A stretch of DNA of 64,000 nt, taken from positions 3,596,001 through 3,660,000 of the forward strand of contig JAJFPB010000003.1 of assembly GCA_020881915.1 (NCBI GenBank), read 5' to 3'. Position numbers and translations under genes: made by a program. The DNA comes from Paramyrothecium sp. XJ0827. Taxonomy: Eukaryota; Ascomycota; Sordariomycetes; Hypocreales; Stachybotryaceae. The notes under the pieces were generated by a model that made no database searches, was not told where the DNA came from, and saw only the letters and a program-made list of their open reading frames with translations. Shown here in pieces: positions 11,502-21,039 of this stretch (within the stretch, counting starts at the first letter, position 1; the number at the start of each line of letters is the position of its first letter).

Positions 11502-13331
11502 TTATTCATCATCCCCCTCCTCTTCATCCTCAGCCGGGGCATCAAGCGACAACAGAAACACTGAGTGGCCACCTGTGGCGGAAGCTTTAGCCACAGCGTC
11601 GTCCTGCTTACTCTTCTGCTCCTCATCCTTAATCTTTGCCACCTGATTCTTGTTGGCTTCCTCTACCTTCTTCTTTTCCTCTTCTTTCCCTTGGTCCTTG
11701 GTTGTATCAACCACACCATCCTCGAGTTTGCCAATCGTTTTAATCGGGTTTCCGTTGCCGTCAAGATCCACCACTACATCCTTCGTGTCGAGACTGCCAT
11801 CCTCGGTGTAGGACCACAGCTCTTTGAACTCACCCCTTACTAGGGCCGTCAGCGACAACGAACCTAGCACCCCAGGAACAAGGTAAAGAAGAGCAGGCTG
11901 GCCGCGTTTGTAAATGACCAGCATCGCCAACGTTACGAGCATGCCCAGGAAGTACCCTACCATCGAGGCGTAGAAGTACACTTTCGGGAAGTGGGACGCT
12001 GCTAAATGCGGAGGAAGCTGTTGCGGGCGGGATAGGAGCCATGACCTGCGCACCCACAACGAGTCGCCCCATTTGCCCTTGGCGTCGATGTATGGCAATT
12101 TGACCTCTCGATGTTTCTGGTCGCTCCTTGTAAGAAGGGCACCGGATTCAGCATCCTTTTCGATGATTTTCAAATCGGTAGCCTCGTACTTGACTTTTCG
12201 CATGTAGAAAACCCAGAGGTCCAGCCGAAGTGCCCAGCCCATGAGCATTCCAGGTATCACAATGTCGCCGAGCCCAAGAATACTCTTCCTTGCTGCTGCC
12301 TCGAAAGTAAGCTTGATGGGCACGTCAAGCGTGGTAGCCACGGTAACCATGTAGGGCCTGATAACTTTGTGAGTATTTGAAACATGTACGCAGTACTCGA
12401 GAGCGAAGACTTACGTGTAGAAGACCATGAAGATGTCATAGAAAAATAGACCGGAGAGAACAAGGGCACCGGTGAGGAAGTTGGTTGGGGACAAGAGGAG
12501 AAGCGATCCATAGCACATGCCGTAACCCAGAAGATTGGACAACATGGTGGATGAGGTAGAGAAGTATACAAGGGCAGTGGCAAGCGAGAGCAGCAGACCC
12601 ATCATATGGGAGAACTTGATGTTGGCCTTCTCTTGACCAAAACCGTGGGCGGAAATCTTGAGGATCCAATGTCGTGTAAAAAGGCCACGAGTCTCCCATG
12701 CAACCCTGCGAGCTCGTTCAGAGCAGGTCAAAACCCCCAGGATCCCTGGCAACGGGCTCAAGGCATTGCTTGGGGTCTCGACCACATTGCCCGCATCATC
12801 GCAAATGGCAATGTTTCTCTCCTTCTGATCAACCCTTCGAAGACGTCCGTCGCGGCCGCGCCAGTACTTGGGGAAGACGAACGAGGCAGCAAGCTCGATA
12901 CCATGGGCATACAATGTGAGGACGCTTGCGATGGACATGGAGGACATGTACCACCTCAAGATCTTGTTCAGAATAGCCGGGTCTTTGAGCCACTGGATGA
13001 GGTAGTACAAGCCGACCAGAAGGGCGCCAGCTAGCAGAGGAAAGAGGATCGCATCCGAGGGCTCGAGACCCTGCGAGAACTGGGTATCGTCATCGGACTT
13101 TTCGCCTGGCCGTTTGCTCTTGCGTGGCGTTGCAGACGGTGGCCGACGCAAGGACGCATGAGCTCCCAGATAGATAATCCCTAAGGCGCTGCCGACGAGC
13201 TTGAGCTCGAGCAGGAAGAAATCGACATCCTCAACAAAGTCCCAAGCGGACGTCGTTGTGCCGTTCAGAGTGGTGTTGAGACCATCGATGCCGCCACTCA
13301 CATCGGGCAAGCCTGTTGAGTTGACCGACAT
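11502..13331 (-). CDS. Signal peptide peptidase (intramembrane aspartyl protease)
   Basis: Exons 13331-12415 and 12357-11502, with a 57-bp intron (gtaagt...cag) that splits the Thr codon of VFYTPYM, give 590 residues. It belongs to the presenilin-like peptidase A22B family, multi-spanning ER proteases that cleave leftover signal peptides and tail anchors inside the membrane. The three signature motifs are visible: YD in FFYDIFMVFYTPYM (Asp299), GLGD (Asp337) and QPALLYLVP (PAL at 460-462). Several other hydrophobic segments lie between about residues 90 and 300. A loop of about 70 polar residues is inserted between the GLGD helix and the next helix. The C-terminal ~120 residues are charged (EEEKKKVEEANKN) and end acidic. 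NGT glycosylation sites lie near the N-terminus. Confidence 0.93.
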
Positions 13332-14097
13332 TTCTCTTCCAACCAGAGTCTCAGGCGAAGATTTGAATGTGCGTCGCCGTCAATGTCGTAGTTGCTGAGG
13401 GCGAAAAGTTGTAACGAGCGACGTGTTATTTACGTACCACTAGGAAGAGAGTTGTGAAATACGGGTGATGGCAGTTTGATCGTTGCAGTGTTGCCATCAA
13501 TCATGAGAAGTTACCCTGCCAGAAAAAAAAAATAGGAAACGAGAAGAAACAAACTACTATCTAGGCAAGGATGCCGTTGAAAACATGCCGCAGCCTTCTC
13601 TTTGGCCGTAGTGTTGTGTTGAAATCACACTATTTCGTTTACCCTCAAGGTGCTGCCGAAACTTGACGTAAGGTTGAAAAGGGTACGGGCGAGAGCGAGC
13701 TCTTTGGTTGGCGCATAGGAGGGTACCTGGTTTTGCCCGCAAACCTTGCCGCGAAAAGGTACTCTCGAAAATGGCCGACTCCCACATGTCACAGCAGAGG
13801 CCACAGCGCTGCCCAAGTCACTTGGCCACAAGCTTCTACGGTACCTGAGCAAGGCACGAGGGCCGTTAAGGCAAGCCATTCGCAGGGGTCTTCTCGCCAA
13901 TAAGGTAGTGCCGAGCCTCCATTGCTGGCTGCTTGACAGCTCACACCCACCGCCAGCCCTTGACTTGCCGCGCCAGGACCCCTCCATCGACAGCTTGCTG
14001 CGAGCTTCAATTTCTAGGATCCCGCTTTTTGCAACAAGCGCTCCACGACGATAAACACCGACACTGCAGGCCTGCCAGGAACCACGGCGCCGCCACC
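13332..14097. other. Divergent promoter region (signal peptide peptidase / cyclophilin)
   Basis: About 770 bp between two divergent genes; no supported gene. The open frames here are short and overlapping. Confidence 0.5.
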
Positions 14098-14697
14098 ATG
14101 ACGACCAACGTCATTCTCGACACCACAATGGTACGTTGGAACCCAATTGGCGCGGGCGGGACCGTTGCCGCTCCCCTCTGCAGCTCCCGCGAAGAGAGCT
14201 TCCTCCCTGCAGGGCCAGCTCGGCTAACCTTTCCTCCACAGGGCTCCATCACCCTCGAGCTCTACACGAGCCACGCCCCCAAGACCTGCGAGAACTTCGC
14301 GACCCTCGCCCGCCGCGGCTACTACAACGCCACCGTCTTCCACCGCATCATCCCGGACTTCATGGTCCAGGGCGGCGACCCGACCGGCTCCGGCCGCGGC
14401 GGCGCCTCCATCTTCGGCGACAAGTTCGAGGACGAGATCTCCCCCTCCCTCAAGCACACCGGCGCCGGCATCCTCAGCATGGCCAACTCCGGGCCCAACA
14501 CCAACGGCTCCCAGTTCTTCATCACCCTCGCCCCGACGCCCTGGCTCGACGGCAAGCACACCATCTTCGGGAGGGTCAAGAGCGGCCTGGGCGTCGTCAA
14601 GCGCATGGGCCTCGTCAAGACGGGCGCCGAGGACCGCCCGGAGCAGGAGGTCAAGATTCTACAGGCGCGAATAGAGGAGAGTGAAGAGGACGTATGA
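14098..14697 (+). CDS. Cyclophilin, PPIL1-type peptidyl-prolyl cis-trans isomerase
   Basis: Exons 14098-14130 and 14242-14697 give 162 residues, close to human PPIL1 (166). The enzyme isomerises X-Pro bonds; PPIL1-type cyclophilins are known spliceosome-associated proteins. Visible landmarks are the start [27 protein letters not shown], the catalytic [20 protein letters not shown] block, [20 protein letters not shown] and [11 protein letters not shown]. The start ATG is in a good context (gccaccATG). The 111-bp intron is a multiple of three and has no stop, so retention would keep the frame and insert 37 residues near the N-terminus; an open frame even extends upstream to 13933, which I treat as chance. 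Exon 2 has strong C/G preference at third positions, suggesting high expression. Confidence 0.92.
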   Translation: MTTNVILDTTMVRWNPIGAGGTVAAPLCSSREESFLPAGPARLTFPPQGSITLELYTSHAPKTCENFATLARRGYYNATVFHRIIPDFMVQGGDPTGSGRGGASIFGDKFEDEISPSLKHTGAGILSMANSGPNTNGSQFFITLAPTPWLDGKHTIFGRVKSGLGVVKRMGLVKTGAEDRPEQEVKILQARIEESEEDV

Positions 14698-15280
14698 TCG
14701 GCGGCGTTGGGTTGAAAAGTCATTTGTATTCCTGCAAACCGCATGGCGTTCGAGGAGTTATGGGGTTCAAAATATCAGTCGCGTCGTAGCCGGAAACATT
14801 GAAATTGGCAGGGTTTGTGGTTACAGACTCTTGGAAAGATTTAGAATGGATCGGTGAAAAAAGGTCTTGAAGCACAAGTCTTGAATTCATCCTATATTCG
14901 TCCTAAAAAAAAAAAAATACTCCCAACGCCAACTGGACACCCTTGTTCTTTCCTGTGGAATCAAATGCTATGAAGAAAAGGTATTGTCCCGCAAGGCCCA
15001 ATAGCCAAAACGCGCCGTAAGTTCGATGCAAAAACGTATACTCGGATTATACAAGCTGGCGGATGCGGTGGCGACGACGAGTAGCACACGCGCAGCACCC
15101 AGTACGTATCCAATTACCAGAGTCGGATACTTTGTCCCCCAAATCGAGACAAGATGAGGAAGACCAGTGGCATGCCTGGAACCAGATGCCATGTTGATAT
15201 GCTTCCCGTGATTTGTGCGAGACTCCCAAGTCATCGCAGCCCGCCAGTCCAAGGAGCTAGCTCGCGGGCCTGTTGACTGC
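14698..15280. other. Convergent 3' flanks (cyclophilin / Sgf11-like gene)
   Basis: About 580 bp between converging genes, with a 13-base A-run near 14905. No gene is supported. Confidence 0.5.
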
Positions 15281-16506
15281 TCAACGATGTGTAGGAGGAG
15301 ATGACAAGGTCTCGGAAGACTCTGATTCGCCATCAGCATCTTTGCCGTTCTTGGACATGGGCGAGCTGGGTGGAAGCTCCGCTGCTTTGAGCTTCTTGAC
15401 AGGGCTCATTCCCTTCCCGGTGGCCTTCTTGGGCGCAACTTCGACCGAGAGGTCAGGTTTGTCATTGTACTCGGCCTTGTGGGTCTGGCTCAGCTGAGAG
15501 CCGCCCTTGACCTTCTCTTTCTTCAGCATCGGCTTATTAGTCTTCAGGATCACCTTCTTAGGGCCAACAGCTTGCTTGAGCTTCTTCTTTTTGTGGCTGT
15601 TCTCCGAGTCCTCCTCCTCATCGCTGGCGTCACGCTTTCTGGGGCTCGCGGCTCGCGATCCCGGCGCCGGTGTCGCCTTTTGTGACGATGGCGGCGTAGT
15701 ATCTTGTTGGGAGCCGCCGTTGCTCATCTTCTGCGCAGCAGCTCTGCTGGCATTGCGACCGCTGTTACCAATACAGGAGCCCATGTGATTGTTCAGTCGC
15801 GTGACAAGAATGCATCGCTTGCACTTGCTGCAGGTGGCAGAAGGAAACGATAGAACATTGGGCGGGCGCTGGTCGGGAGCCGGCGAATCCGTGTTCTTCT
15901 CCATGTCCTTCTTCTTTTTGCCTCGACCAGGACCTGGGGCCACCCAGCTCTGGCCGTATATGTCACAGCCAATTTTGTCAATGTACGGCTGTTTTTTGCA
16001 GTAAATGACTGTTGGATCGGGTTTCTTGGCCCCTTTGCCGTCGGTGGGATGCAGCAAACGAGGCAGGTGACATTTTGGGCAGAGTATTTCCTTCGTCGTC
16101 TCGAGAGGGTTTCCCTTCAGCAGCACCTTGCCGTCCTCGTAGATGGCAGCGTCCGTCTCGACTCGCACGTCGGGCCTGGAATCGGGACTAGACGAATCCG
16201 AGGCGTCCGACGCCATCTTCTCGACCTTGATCGCCGCCGTTGTCGCTCGGGCTGTCTTCTCTTCTCTGTGTGTTTTCATCAGGAGGTCGGAGAGGATGTT
16301 GTAAAGCACGTCATCGAGGACAGAGTGTGCCTGTATCATCACAAGCGCAAGGCGATTAGCAAAAACTGCACCCGAGACCCCGGCTTCTAGCCCGCGCAAC
16401 GCATTTTCAGGGTCGCCTCTGGGAATGCGAGGCTTACCAGTTTGTCCATGCCGCCAGCATCGTCACGAGCACGGATTAGCCCGGCCCTGCCCGTGCTGGA
16501 ATTCAT
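15281..16506 (-). CDS. Sgf11/ATXN7L3-like zinc-finger protein (putative SAGA subunit)
   Basis: Exons 16506-16438 and 16330-15281, with a 107-bp intron (gtaagc...atacag), give 372 residues starting MNSSTGRAGLIRARDD. A helical N-terminus (SVLDDVLYNILSDLLMKTHR) resembles the SAGA-binding helix of Sgf11. A first Cys motif begins CPKCHLPRLLHP and continues to YCKKQPYIDKIGCD. The second, CSKCKRCILVTRLNNHMGSC followed by GRNASR, closely resembles the C2HC finger of Sgf11/ATXN7L3, which helps the SAGA deubiquitinase act on histone H2B. The C-terminal half is Ser/Lys-rich with probable nuclear localisation signals (SHKKKKLK). It is longer than yeast Sgf11 (about 100 residues). The family call rests on these motifs; a related SCA7-type protein is the alternative. 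Confidence 0.7.
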
Positions 16507-17749
16507 CTTTGCTTAGCCGGCCTACAGGCCAGCGTTAGGGGTCAGAGCCAGAGCTCTGGGAGGACAGGCAAAAAACCGAAGACAAGTTATTCCAGTGCTT
16601 GTGTAACTGAGCCTGAACAATAGATCAGAAGCAACGCAGCCACAGCCGGAAGTCGAGGTGTTGTCGGACAGGACGCCGGTGAAGACACGGAGTAGAAGCA
16701 GACGTAGCGCAAAAGCGGCTTTCCTCATCCAGTTCCAGTCACTAACAAACCATGATTTGTGACCAAAGGCAGACCAATCAAGTCGGAAGATCTAGGCAGA
16801 TCGGACGAGCATCCAGAATCTGCGACTGGTGACCAATGGGTAATTGCTTGCCCGCGTCGGTTGGCTAGCGAGCTGAGAGCGAGCTGAGAGAAAGTGAAGT
16901 GATGGAAGATCTTGAATGACGGCCAACCGTGAGCTCACAATCGACTTTCAGCCGAAGTGCACGAGGCTCCTTCAGGGATCTCGGCGAGGAAAATTGGTCC
17001 CCCCCCCCCCTAGCAGGTACCTAATTCCGGAGAAGCCACCCAAAAGTTGCCTGATGCTCTTCAAAGTGATACGAGGGGCCTGCGGTGCTCTAAGTGGAGG
17101 TAGCGAGGTACTGGGGCGGACCTGGAGTTGTGGGTACAGCCGCGGTGCGAAAGAAGGCGCCAATGTACCTGAGGGGATCGCGTGCGGCAGGTAGCCGGCT
17201 ACTCCGTTGCAGGTTGCAGAGGGCCCGCCCCTTGGACCAACCACGCTGCATTACCCAGCCACTGAGGCTCTGCGAACTGGCGACTTGGCTGGTGCTGCTA
17301 CTAGCAACTGCCCACTGCAGTATTAGTGCTAATAATAAGGTATCTTACCTCGTTTTTAGCGGGAGGTTATAGCTGGTCGGTACTTGTTACCTGGTGGACG
17401 CTGAATGGCAGGCATGTGCTAAAAGTCTCAACAACCAGTTGCCCAATCGACCAACCACAATGTGAATGGATGGTGGCTTTGCTTCGCTGGAAGCTGTGCT
17501 ACTAACGTAGTAGTAGACCAACGTAACAGCATCCCCTTTTACCACGGCACATGCCACATTTCCTCATCTTGCAGATCCAGGCACGGGTCAGACCGATCGA
17601 TCTCATCGTCGTGTTGAGACACTAGTCGTCTGTCGCCTACTCGCTCTTTCCGTTCACCTCCTCGCTTCCTTTCTCTTCTCAACCTTCTCCTGTTTGTTGT
17701 CCGCAATAGTAATTAATATCTTACCCTTTACAATTTCGGGAAGCCTACC
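16507..17749. other. Divergent promoter region (Sgf11-like / NAA50-like genes)
   Basis: About 1.2 kb with no supported gene. It has a C-run near 16999-17008 and a C/T-rich stretch at 17640-17700 just ahead of the NAA50-like start. Confidence 0.5.
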
Positions 17750-18838
17750 ATGACTCTCCCTACCACGGCCTCGACCAAGTCTGGCCAGCTATCCATACGA
17801 GCCTTCTTCCCAGGCAAGACTCCCAACTACGCACCGCCGCCCTCGCAGAAAGCAAACAACGCCGCTGCGAACGGAGCTCCTCCAACAGGCGCCGCGACGT
17901 CTACGCCGAGCCCCCCACCAAGCAGCCTCAGCACCGCAACCACTGTGCTACGGCCGCTGCCCCCTTCCGTGGCTGCGAACCTCCCCAGCCAGGCCGCGAT
18001 TCGCCCCATCACCGTTCACGATACCAATGCCCTACGTCGCATAAACGCCCTGTTGCTCCCCGTCGGCTACCCGGATGCCTTCTACCAGCGCGCCGTGGAC
18101 CCCGCCGCATCAGGCCCCTTCTCGCGCGTCATCACGTGGGCACACCCTGGAGAAGAGCCCAAGGTCGTCGGAGGTGTTGTGTGCCGGGTCGAGCCCGCCG
18201 TGAACGCCAGAGCTGCCGGACAGATCTCGCAGACGCTGTATATCCAGTCCCTATGTCTCCTGTCGCCCTACCGATCGAAGGGGCTCATTAACGCTGCGCT
18301 CGAATCCATCATTGCAACCGCCACCTCAGCCCCTGAATTGTTGGTAAAGACGATCTCGGCGCACGTCTGGACCGAAAATGAGGAAGGTCTACACTGGTAC
18401 GAAAACCGCGGGTTCAAACGGGATCAGCAGCCCATCAGGGGCTATTACCTCAAGTTAAGACCCGACTCTGCCTGGCTCGTCCACCGCGAAGTTGGCGCCG
18501 AGACGCAGACTACGGACTCGGCAGCATCAACAGCACCCGTTCAATCTCCGCCGGCCAGTAATGGCACCGTGTCCTCCGTTGCGCCTCCTCAACCCTTGCC
18601 TTCCACGACGGAAAACGAAGCATCGCGGCCTCCCCTACGTACAAACTCAGGCCAGTCCTACCAAAATCAGCGGCCAGAGACGGAATGGAACGATTTGCCA
18701 CCGGACATGGCCACGAGCCTCCTAGCGCCACCGAGAAGACCAGGCAGTGAACCTGGTTCCGGCGCGAGCTCTAGGAGTAGCTCCACAGCTCGAAAGAAGA
18801 GGGACAGGTCCTACCCAGCTGCGGCTTTTGGTAGTTAA
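17750..18838 (+). CDS. GNAT acetyltransferase, NAA50-like, with N-terminal PIP box
   Basis: One exon, 362 residues. The GNAT core (about residues 83-240) resembles NAA50/San N-alpha-acetyltransferases: IRPITVHDTNALRRINALLLPVGYPDAFY at the start, VVGGVVCRVE, YIQSLCLL followed by the acetyl-CoA loop SPYRSKGLINAAL, and HVWTENEEGLHWYENRGF with the terminal GYYLKLRP. NAA50 acetylates nascent N-termini and supports sister-chromatid cohesion in animals. The first 80 residues are Pro/Ser/Ala-rich but contain QLSIRAFF at residues 13-20, which matches the PCNA-binding consensus Q-x-x-(I/L/M)-x-x-(F/Y)-(F/Y). The C-terminal ~120 residues are low-complexity and Ser-rich. Human NAA50 has 169 residues, so both tails are additions. 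Confidence 0.85.
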   Translation: MTLPTTASTKSGQLSIRAFFPGKTPNYAPPPSQKANNAAANGAPPTGAATSTPSPPPSSLSTATTVLRPLPPSVAANLPSQAAIRPITVHDTNALRRINALLLPVGYPDAFYQRAVDPAASGPFSRVITWAHPGEEPKVVGGVVCRVEPAVNARAAGQISQTLYIQSLCLLSPYRSKGLINAALESIIATATSAPELLVKTISAHVWTENEEGLHWYENRGFKRDQQPIRGYYLKLRPDSAWLVHREVGAETQTTDSAASTAPVQSPPASNGTVSSVAPPQPLPSTTENEASRPPLRTNSGQSYQNQRPETEWNDLPPDMATSLLAPPRRPGSEPGSGASSRSSSTARKKRDRSYPAAAFGS

Positions 18839-19155
18839 TGATGAGCAATGGTTGAATAGGGATAATTGCTTAAAACGAATTGATGACCGGAATAAACACA
18901 TTTAGACAAAATACTAGAGCACTTGAATTACGCTACAAGCAACCTCAAGCGTGAGACGTGTAGTACTCATGAGCAATGGAAGTGATCGTATCGAACCAAA
19001 TTTCTCCTGTCCCGTGCTACCTAGCTACCAACAGAATCGGCGTGATAAAAAACGAGGTATGTCCCCTATCCACATGTACATTTTTGAAGGAAGAAAAAAA
19101 AGTACTGTACGCCTCGAATGCAAAGAGACCCAATAGCGCCATCCTATAAAACGCC
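18839..19155. other. Convergent 3' flanks (NAA50-like / glucokinase)
   Basis: A gap of 317 bp between two converging genes. Nothing but likely 3' UTR is seen. Confidence 0.5.
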
Positions 19156-21039
19156 TCAACGCTGCCGGTTCCACCAAAAGGCAGCAATTGCAACAATACC
19201 AATAACGCCCGCCGCCACTAAAGCAACGTTGGACAGGGGAGACTCAATTGCTACTGAGGGTGTCAGTTCCAACGAGCTGGGCAGAAAGGCAATCGCACGA
19301 TGGTGGGTGCACTTACAGAGTTCTGGGTTGGCGTTCATCTCTCTCCTCAGGCCGCTCCTGAGCTCCTGGATGAAGTCCTCGGGCTTCTCCATGGTTGAGG
19401 CGACAAGGGCAATCAAAGCAGCTCCAACACCGCTTCCGTCCTTAGCAATACCGATGCGGATCTTGTCAGCGCCCTGAGGGCCGATGCCGTCAATCTCTCG
19501 GAGGGCTTCGTAGATCATGTCACGGAAGAATGGGTAGTGCTCGACCAAACTGCCATCAACACCAATGTCAATCACCTCCTCCTCGGGATCGTTAAGCTTG
19601 CCAGACTGAATCGCAATGGCACCGATGGCCACCGCAGAAAGCCTCGCCGCACGTCGGCCAACAGCGTTGCTAATGGCCTTAAAAGCTTGAGCGTCTTCCA
19701 GAGAAGGCGTATAGACGTGGAGCTTCTCGAGCTCTTGTCGCAGAGTCTGCAATTCGGGCGTATTATCGGCAGCCGCTACTGACATGACAGCACTGTCGAG
19801 GCCCCACTGCTTCATGATGCCAGACTCAGGGCCAATGGAGGTGGTGGTCGCCCAATCATTGAAGCTCGAGTTCGCATCCCTGAACAGACTGCTCTGGTCG
19901 TTCTTGACCATGTCGACGATGGCCAAACGGACAATCTCACCCAAGAACATTCCAGAGACCCTCTTTTCGAACATTTGGAGGCCAGGGTTAACGCTGTCAG
20001 CATCCAAGGTCCTGTCCCAAGGTGTATTTGGGAGCACATTAAGCTGGTTGTCGAAGGAGCCCCACTCAGTGTTCACCACCATCTCGCCCGTTGATGTGTC
20101 ATACTCTCCTTCGATGGGCTTCTTGATGTTGGCCGTCTTCTCGATGTAGGCACCGTTCGTGCCAGTGCCAAAGATGGCACCGAGGAGGGAGCGCTGCTTG
20201 CCCGTGGAGGTGTACGAGCGAGCCATCAGCGTGCCGACCGTGTCGTTGACCAGGGCGGATACCTTGACTGGGAGGCGCAGGTTGTCAATCTCGGTCTGCA
20301 GCAGGGAGCAGACGTCCTTGCCGACAGCGTCAGGAATGTCGAATCCCTTAGTCCAGCGGATCAGCTTCCCCTTGTTGATACCGAGCTGTTGGACCGGGAA
20401 GCTGAAGGTGAAGCCAAGACGGAAAATGTGCTCGTCACGGAAGCCCTGGGGTGTGCTCGAGGTTTGACGGCGGCGAACGTGGCTGTTGAAGTGGTCGGCA
20501 TGATGCTCCCTCAGAAAGAGCTCGATCTGCTTGGCCAAGAAAGCGAAGAGTTCGCTGGCAGTCTTTGCGACCATGAGATTCTTGGGGATGGGGGTTTTGT
20601 TGTAAGTGAGGTTAAAGGTGGTGTCACCATTGAGCATGATGGAGCAGACACGGAAGTTGGTGCCGCCCAGGTCGACGGCAAGGTAGAGGCCCTGTGTGAT
20701 ATCACAAAGTCTCAGCCGTTTCGCTATCTTTAATTGAGTGCGGGAAACAACGAGCGAAGCTCACCTTCTCCGTGCCATTGGGCGCACCGGTAACGTAGGT
20801 GGGAATCTGGCTGATGCTGGTGCCGTCCTTCTCCAGACCTTCGCCTGTAGACAGTTTGTTAGCAAGGTTGTCAAGTGATCAGCCGCCGGCCATTGAGAAT
20901 CGCCAACGACGGTTCATGTTTGGCGCAGGAGCTTGCACCTACCCATCTGCTTCAGGAATTCGCGAACATGGGTGTTGAGGTCGGCATTGGAGAAGTCGAA
21001 CTGCTCGACAACGCGCTTCGTCTCCTCGGCGAGAGCCAT
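19156..21039 (-). CDS. glkA: Glucokinase/hexokinase with C-terminal membrane segment
   Basis: Four exons: 21039-20943, 20844-20765, 20691-19317 and 19253-19156, giving 549 residues. It phosphorylates glucose to glucose-6-phosphate at the entry to glycolysis. Landmarks are LYLAVDLGGTNFRV (phosphate loop), FSFPVQQLGINKGKLIRWTK, the sugar-binding LVNDTVGTLMA, GAIFGTGTNGAYIEK, WGSFDNQLNVLP and the C-terminal adenosine-site region near IGIAKDGSGVGAAL. The wording of these motifs is closer to filamentous-fungal glucokinase (GlkA) than to hexokinase. The last exon adds about 33 residues with one strong hydrophobic helix (VALVAAGVIGIVAIAAFWW) followed by NRQR, a tail-anchor pattern; Aspergillus GlkA (about 495 residues, from memory) lacks it. 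The 63-bp final intron is stopless and a multiple of three. An insert near NSHVRRRQTSSTPQG also lengthens the protein. Confidence 0.9.
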
